Shown: positions 57,650-64,000 of the stretch, one piece after another | Layout of the letters: each line of letters begins with the position of its first letter | Position numbering within the stretch: position 1 is the stretch's first letter | Translations under genes and position numbers: made by a program | Notes under the pieces: model-generated | The model's input: only the letters and a program-made list of their open reading frames with translations | What the model was told of the DNA's origin: nothing | Database searches by the model: none | Source: Bromus sterilis | Taxonomy: Eukaryota > Streptophyta > Magnoliopsida > Poales > Poaceae | DNA length: 64,000 nt | Reading direction: 5' to 3' | Assembly: GCA_950022295.1 (NCBI GenBank) | Contig: OX465597.1 | Location: 402,633,016 to 402,697,015, forward strand

Positions 57650-59320
57650 TTCTGCTTCCTTGATCATATCCGGTCCAAAGAATTGTCTTTCACCGGTTTC
57701 TGGCCAGTTTAAAGGTGTTCGACATCGTCGTCCATATAGGAGTTCAAAAGGAGCCATGTTCAGACTAGATTGAAAACTATTGTTAAAAGCAAAGTAGGAA
57801 AATGGAAGAGACTTCTCCCAATTCTTTCCGAATGAGATAACACAAGCTCTGAGCATGTCTTCCAAAATTTGGTTAACCCTTTCGACTTGACCACTAGACT
57901 GAGGATGAAAAGCTGTACTAAAGGAGAGATGAGTTCCCATAGCACGCTGGAAGCTTCCCCAAAATATAGAGGTGAAAAGGCTACCGCGATCAGAATTGAT
58001 TTCCCAAGGAACACCGTGAAGGGATACAATTCTAGAGACGTACAAGTCCGCTAACTGACTAGCAGTTATAGACTCGCGAACCGGAAGGAAGTGAGCAACT
58101 TTGGAAAGTCTATCTATGACAACGAAGATGGCATCATTTCCTTTCTGGGTTTTTGGAAAGCCGGTGATGACGTCCATACCGACTTTGTCCCATTTCCACT
58201 CTGGAATAGGCAAAGGTTGAAGAGTGCCAGCAGGTCTTTGATGCTCTGCCTTAATGCGACGACAAACATCACATTCGGCAACAAATTGAGCAATGTCTCT
58301 CTTCATCCTAGTCCACCAAAATCTCTGGCGTAGATCTCGGTACATTTTTGTGCTACCGGGATGAATCGAGAGGGGTGTGTCATGGGCTTCTTTGAGGATG
58401 AGTTGCCTTAGTTCCCTATTCTTAGGTACTACCACACGATTTCCAAAGAATACCGTCCCTTTACTATCTGTGGAGAAACATTTCGCAACTCCGCTAGCAA
58501 TGTTCTCCTTGATCCGGCGTACACCTCGTGCACGTCTTTGGGCAACTATGATTTGATCCTCAAGGGTTGGTTTCGCCACCAAGTTGAAAAGAGATCCACG
58601 AGGAACAATATCGAGATTAAGCTTTCGAAATTCCTCATGAAGAAGTGGTTGATACTGCTGTAACATGAGGTTGTTACAGTACGACTTACGACTTAGTGCA
58701 TCAGCCATGACATTGGCTTTGCCTGGGGTGTAAGAAATTCCTACGTCGTAATCTTTTATCAACTCAATCCAGCGTCTTTGCCTGAGATTAAGATCTGGCT
58801 GTGTGAATATGTATTTGAGGCTTTGGTGGTCGGAATAAATCTCACAACGATTACCAAGGAGGTAATGTCGCCAAGTTGTTAGGGCATGAACTACGGCAGC
58901 GAGTTCAAGATCATGGGTAGGATAGTTCTCTTCATGTGGCCGCAACTGGCGTGAAGCATAAGCTACCACATGTCTATCTTGCAGAAGTATGCATCCTAAC
59001 CCTTGCCGTGATGCGTCACAATAGATTTCGAAATCCTTTTTGGTGTCTGGAGGTGCAAGTACGGGTGCAGAAGTCAATCTTCTTTTCAGCTCTTGAAAGC
59101 TTTCCTCGCACTTGGGAGTCCATAGGAATTTCTTATCTTTCTTGAGGAGTTCAGTTAGAGGCTTTGCAACTTTAGAAAAGTTCTCGACGAAGCGGCGGCA
59201 ATAGCTGGCTAGGCCAAGAAAACTCCTAACTTGCTTAACTGATTCAGGAGGAGTCCAGTCAAGGACGGCCTGAACTCTCTCGGGATTCACAGCAATGCCT
59301 TTTGCAGAAATCACGTGGCC
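57620..59320 (-). pseudogene. Element I RNase H and integrase
   Basis: Starts in frame after the TGA at 59321-59323. RT thumb and connection lead to RNase H (FEIYCDASRQGLGCILLQDR, NYPTHDLELAAVVHAL, EIYSDHQSLKYIF). The integrase zinc finger is H...HPGSTKMYRDLRQRFWW...CDVC. The catalytic core has GMDVITGFP, INSDRGSLFTS and HPQSSGQVERVNQ, keeping D-D-E; SLFT replaces the usual SQFT. The frame is lost near 57650 by a one-base deletion (EEKFALFVTV then TGA), and the correct frame carries on to the chromodomain. Confidence 0.87.
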
Positions 59321-61534
59321 TCAGTAGGTCACTTCTGGTAGCCAAAATTCACACTTGGAGAATTTAGCATACAGGCGATGCTCTCTAAGTTTCATCAATA
59401 CCAGCCTTAGGTGTTCGGCATGTTCTTCTTCGTTCTTCGAGTATATAAGGATGTCATCGAGGTAAACCACGACGAACTGGTCCAAATACTCCATGAAGAT
59501 CGAATTCATCATGCGTGAGAAAGTGGAGGGGGCATTGGTTAGACCGAAGGACATGACGGTGAACTCGTAAAGACCATAACGAGTAGTGAAAGCCATTTTG
59601 GGAATGTCCTCGTTTCGGATTTTGATTTGATGATAACCTAATCTCAAATCCATCTTGGAGAAGACAGAGGATCCTGCAAGTTGATCATAAAGATCATTGA
59701 TCCTGGGCAATGGGTACTTGTTCTTTATCGTCGGTAAATTTTGCGGGCGATAGTCTACGCACATCCTTTCTGTTCCATCTTTCTTCGTTACGAACAGAAC
59801 GGGGCAACCCCATGGCGATGAGCTAGGGCGGATGAAGCCTTTTTCCAACAAAGCTTCCAGTTGGGTTTTAAGCTCAGCTAACTCACGTGGGGCCATTTTA
59901 TATGGGCGTCTAGAAATTGGTGCGGTTCCTGGGGCAAGATCCACTATGAACTCTACACATCTGTCGGGTGGCATGCCCGACAGCTCTTCAGGAAAGACAT
60001 CCGGGAAGTCACGAACCACCGGAACATCTTCAAGGTCGGGAAGGGGAAGCACATTCAAAGAATGCACCTGGGTTCTTGTTCTTGGTGAGGAGTAAACTAT
60101 TGTCTGGCCTGAAGGATGTGTAAGTCTAACTGACTTGGCTTTACAATCAAGAAAAGCATGTTGTCTTGATAACCAATCCATACCAAAAATGACATCAATG
60201 TCTGAAGACTTGAGGGCTATGAGTGAAGCAAGGAATACTAAACCCTCAATTGCAATTTGATTACCATGGCTTACTCTATTAGTTTGCCACTTGGAACCAG
60301 GAGTTTGAATGATCATAGGGGTGAGCATTTCCTCAAAGGATACATCATGCCGAAGTGCATAACTCTCCGACATGAATGAGTGAGATGCTCCTAGATCGAA
60401 AAGGACAGAAGTGGGAACAAAATTGACTGGGAGCGTACCAAGAATGACGTCAGAAGTACTATCAGTTTCCTCAACTGAGATTTGGTTCACACGTCCAAGA
60501 TTTTCTGAGGTGGATGGCTTAGCGGTGGAAACCTTTGGGGTTGGTTTGGCACGAACAGTGGGGTTTCCTTTGGCATGAGGTGGAGCATTTTGGTTGACGG
60601 GGCACTCACGAGAGTAGTGACCAGGCTGGCCACATCTAAAGCAGGCACCAAATATAGTGCGGGGAGCTGGGTTGTTTGGTGGAGCTGGTGGGCGAGGCGG
60701 TACAAGGGATGGCCTCGGTGGGTTGTTTTGGTGAAACAAACTGTTAGGAATCCAGATCATACGCTTCTGAGGGCGTGAACTGGAAGAAGGGGCAAACTCA
60801 AGAGCATGCTTCCGAGACTTCTCGAAAACTTCATTTCCATGCTCAGCTCTGAAGGATCTGTTGACTAAATCCTCAAAGGTGGCAAATTCGATGAGGCTGA
60901 GATCGTGACGGAGGATGGGGCTAAGTCCCTTACGGAACCTTGCCTGCTTTCTGGCATCGGTGGTGATCTCATCTTGGGCATACCGAGCAAGACGGTTGAA
61001 TTCACTCACATACTCATGAATGGAAATCTCTCCTTGATTCAGATTGCAGAACTCTTCCTTCTTGCGCTCCATCAACTCATCCAGAATGTGGTACCCTCGA
61101 AAGGCAACACAGAACTCCTGCCAAGTCACTACGTGACCATCTGGCCGCATTGCAACATAGTTCTCCCACCACTGAAGAGCAGCACCTTCCAAGAAGTATA
61201 CCGCGAAAACAACTCGGTCATCGGGAGCAACATGTGCAGTGTCAAGCTTACGCTCGATGGAACGGAGCCAATCATCAGCTTCAAGGGGCTCAGAAGAACA
61301 TCGGAATACCGGTGGCTTGAGGAGGATGAAGTCCTGAATGCTGACCACCACATTGCAATAACGTGAGGTATTCTGCTCGATGAGCTCCAAAAGGCGTGTC
61401 TGATCACGTCTATTCCGCTCAGCTTCCATCATGATTTCCGCCGCAGAAGGCGGGGTTGGAAGTTCATCATCATTTTGATTCCGATCACGGTCTCGATTCC
61501 GAAGAACAGCACTACGAGTTCCACCTGACATCAT
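59321..61534 (-). pseudogene. Element I gag, protease and reverse transcriptase
   Basis: One open frame of about 737 codons starts at two adjacent ATGs (61529-61534). Gag has TRLLELIEQNTS, LLKPPVFRCSSEPLEADDWL, FAVYFLEGAALQWWENYVAM and ARKQARFRKGLSPILRHDL. The zinc knuckle is CFRCGQPGHYSREC. The protease is VLFDLGASHSFMSESYALRH (D-L-G-A where D-S-G-A is usual) and DVIFGMDWL. RT has MCVDYRPQNLPTIKNKYPLP, FSKMDLRLGYHQIKI, YEFTVMSFGLTNAPSTFSRM and the active site VVYLDDILIYS. It is closed by a TGA at 59321-59323 within a conserved RT stretch. The first ATG straddles the duplication junction. Confidence 0.88.
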
Positions 61535-64000
61535 GGAACGGGCGACAGACTTACTGGAAATCAACATACTGATGTGTGTGGACCAATGAGTGTATCGGCG
61601 CGCGGTGGATATCGTTATTTTGTCACTTTCACAAATGATTTGAGTAGATATGGATATATTTACTTAATGGAACACAAATCTGAGACGTTTGAAAAGTTCA
61701 AAGAATTTTAGTGTGAAGTTGAAAATCATCGTAACAGAAAGATTAAATTTCTACGATCTGATCGTGGAGGTGAATATTTAAGTTACGAGTTTGGCATGCA
61801 TATGAAACAATGTGGAATAGTTTCACAACTCACACCTGCCGGAACACCACAACGTAATGGTGTTTCCGAACGTCGTAATCGTACTTTATTGGATATGGTT
61901 CGATCTATGATGTCTCTTACAGATTTGCCACTGTCATTTTGGGGTTATGCACTAGAGACCGCTGCATTCACTTTAATGTCGGGACCCGGGGTTAGCGTAT
62001 GCAAGTCCCGCTACGACATAGTCATATGGAGAGCCGAGAACCGTACCCACTTGTCTAAGCAGACAAGGCCAAGCACAGAACGTTCTCGGAAAGCATCGTA
62101 CGTGAGGGGCATCCCATCCAGGCCGGATGATCAACTGAGATGGGTCCTCATCGTCCGCACACAAGTCTAATGATATGGGTGATGAACTCCCATATTCAAA
62201 GACAAGTCGCCTCAACCATACTATCGACTATCTCATAACCCTTACATAGACTTACTCCAGCCCGATCACTTAGTCGGGGTCTAGGGCGGGCTCGATCATA
62301 CATCAAAGTGCGCACATCTAAGGGCCACTGGGTGTATGAAAGACCGCCAGCCAGATCACAACTAAGGTCTCAAAAACCCATACTAAGACATGCATGTTAT
62401 AAACATACACGCAGCACACATGCCTTCTATGAACAGCAGGTATCATTGCAATTCTCTACAAAGTATACATCTTTATTAATAACTCTTACAGAGTGCACAC
62501 AGAGATCACAAGCATGTGATCCAACATTACAACAGACAAGCGGAAGCCAAGTAGGTCTGAGTACAGACAAGTTTAACAAATGGCTTAGAGAAGCCTTATC
62601 TAAAAACAAACCCTCCACGGGGGAACCAGTCGTCTGACTGGGACTACACTAGCTTGGTCTTGGTCTGAGTCTTCATTCTTCGAGCTTCGGGTAGAAGCCA
62701 CCATCGGGGTCGGTGGGTTCATCTAAAACATAGATTAAGAAAACGTGAGTACAAAATCGTACTCAGCAAGACTTACATAGGATCTATGCTACTCATGCAT
62801 ATGTATCAAGGTAAAGGGAGGTGGGGTTTCACTTTCAGAAGTGCCAGCTTTGACTTGGCTAGTCCTGAACTACGAGTACCAGACTTGAGGTAAGAAGCGT
62901 ACACGAGTCCACTACATCTCTTCAACCAATTACCCCACTATGGTTACTTCCTCGACTTCCCCACGAGAAGCACCCCATAGTACTCACGCTTATCTTGGTT
63001 TATTTTAGAAGTATCCAGTTCAAGTTGTCTAATAATCGAGCACAGCTCTCCAAGCAGTCCTTAACCGCGGACGCGGCTATTCGAATAGTTTTGTTAACCC
63101 TGCAGGGGTGTACCGCTACACACACACACTCATCAGTTACCGCCTGGGAGTGGGACCCTTCAAGCGGGTACCGGCGAGGATGTTGCCACGACACTTCGCC
63201 CACAGCTCCGTTCTAGTCCAGAGAGTCGCCTATCTGAGGGGGATCCGTATGGAAGTCCGGCCGAGGTTCCAGTACAGCCTCAAACGATGTGTGCAGGGTC
63301 CCAAGCCGGTCTTGAAAAGCCGTTCATCCACTTCGCAGACTGTGCCACAGCCCTACCAGAACTCCGAACTAATGCGACTCCTGGGGTTCGAACGGGGTGA
63401 GGTACTAGGTCGAGAGGGGTCAGTGAGCCCAATGTGTGGTTGTACTCTTTTTCTTGGATCACCACACAAGAACTCGGACTTAAGGCGGTGTTCAACGAGA
63501 CAACCCACTGTGTAATCCTACACAGCCTCTCATCGTTCACCTTGTATTAGGGTAGATTCACCAACACGTTTCACTTTCGTCAACACCATGTTTATCATCA
63601 TCCCGACTCACATCATAAGCAACCTCATTGTACCACTAAGCATGCAATAAGCAGTAACAGTTGCAGGGGCCACATGATATCAACCAACTCCTACATCTGC
63701 TAGGATTGTGGTTTGCTTACTACGGTGACAAGATGATAGGTCATGCAAAGGATATGGGTTCAACTATGCGGTAGAAACGATATCATGGTGATCATCCTAA
63801 ACAATGCATAAGCGAGACATGAGAGGGAAGTGGGATTTTATCGACATGATCAATGGGGGTTTGCTTGCCTTGCTGACGAGGTTCAGTCACGGGGTCTTCA
63901 ACGAAGGGGGTGACCTCGGGTTCCGGCTCCACTTCTATCCGAGCAAACAATACAAACAAAGTGATCAACATAAGGTACAATGCACAAGCACATGATCAAT
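61533..64000. repeat. Second copy of the tandem duplication (truncated by window end)
   Basis: Matches 52608-55075 at a constant offset of 8925 bp with roughly 22 differences over 2468 bp by eye, about 0.9 percent. 61533-61976 repeats the copia integrase piece, including its frameshift and TAG (61709-61711). 61977-64000 repeats the start of the element I LTR. No PBS precedes this LTR copy, so it is a copy of the outer edge of the 3' LTR, not the missing 5' LTR. Confidence 0.88.

Larger units (their letters stand above)
52608..61532. repeat. First copy of an 8925-bp tandem duplication
   Basis: The unit starts inside the copia integrase region (atggaacgggcg) and ends at the gag start of element I. 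The next base begins the second copy. The shared junction string ATGGAAC occurs in both contexts only from 52608/61533 onwards; the preceding base differs (t versus c). Confidence 0.85.
53052..61532 (-). mobile_element. Element I: Tekay-lineage chromovirus (Ty3/Gypsy)
   Basis: On the minus strand the order is gag, CCHC, protease, RT, RNase H, integrase, chromodomain, PPT and a 4-kb 3' LTR. It is inserted into the integrase of H at 53051/53052; the left target bases are tttaa. PBS and 5' LTR are not present in this copy because a tandem-duplication junction lies at the gag start (61532). The chromodomain and the gag/RT style indicate the Tekay (Del) clade. Confidence 0.87.

Noticed and set aside
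61977..64000. 5' LTR of element I
   Set aside because: It is preceded by copia flank rather than a PBS and leader, so it is the duplicated outer edge of the 3' LTR.

Overview
The window is pure plant repetitive DNA. It is a nested stack of LTR retrotransposons with no host gene visible outside them. The protein lineages (Tat, Athila, Tekay, SIRE-like and BARE/Angela-like), the LTR starts of TGATACGTCC type, the tRNA-Asp primer sites and the AAGCTTGGGGATG polypurine tracts point to a large grass genome, most likely Triticeae (wheat, barley or relatives). That assignment comes from recall of element families, not from a database search.

Layout. (A) 1-6966, minus: a Tat-lineage Ty3/Gypsy element without its 5' end. 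It has decayed protease, RT, RNase H, archaeal-type RNase H and integrase, then a 3' region with tandem repeats and an antisense ORF (810-1376, plus) that looks like a B3 DNA-binding domain behind its own TATA box. (6967-8975) A roughly 2 kb segment almost identical, in inverted orientation, to the 3' domain of element F. (C) 8976-20075, plus: the 3' part of an Athila-group non-autonomous element whose LTR is split by B. (B) 12177-19536, plus: a complete pol-less element with two LTRs, PBS, one ORF, PPT and a perfect TSD (ctatg). (D) 20076-20513: the start of another LTR. (E) 20514-36588, minus: an Athila-type element with gag-protease and an extra ORF but no RT or integrase; its 3' LTR is split by F. 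(F) 21766-29244, minus: a complete pol-less element with TSD gtcca. (G) 36589-47933, minus: a SIRE-like Copia element with a long third ORF. (H) 47934-53051: a BARE/Angela-like Copia element that begins with a head-to-head inverted LTR pair. (I) 53052-61532, minus: a Tekay chromovirus with LTRs of about 4 kb. (Duplication) 52608-61532 is tandemly repeated from 61533 to the window end.

Insertion order, from the nesting: B is inside C. D appears to have entered C, E entered D, and F and G entered E. H entered G, I entered H, and the tandem duplication followed I. All coding regions of the autonomous lineages carry nonsense codons or frameshifts. B and F have no polymerase, so any mobility would depend on enzymes supplied in trans. 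The features most worth following up are the antisense B3-like gene, the conserved unknown ORF of B and F, the long third ORF of G, the inverted near-identical segment and the two structural rearrangements at 47934-49957 and 52608-64000.
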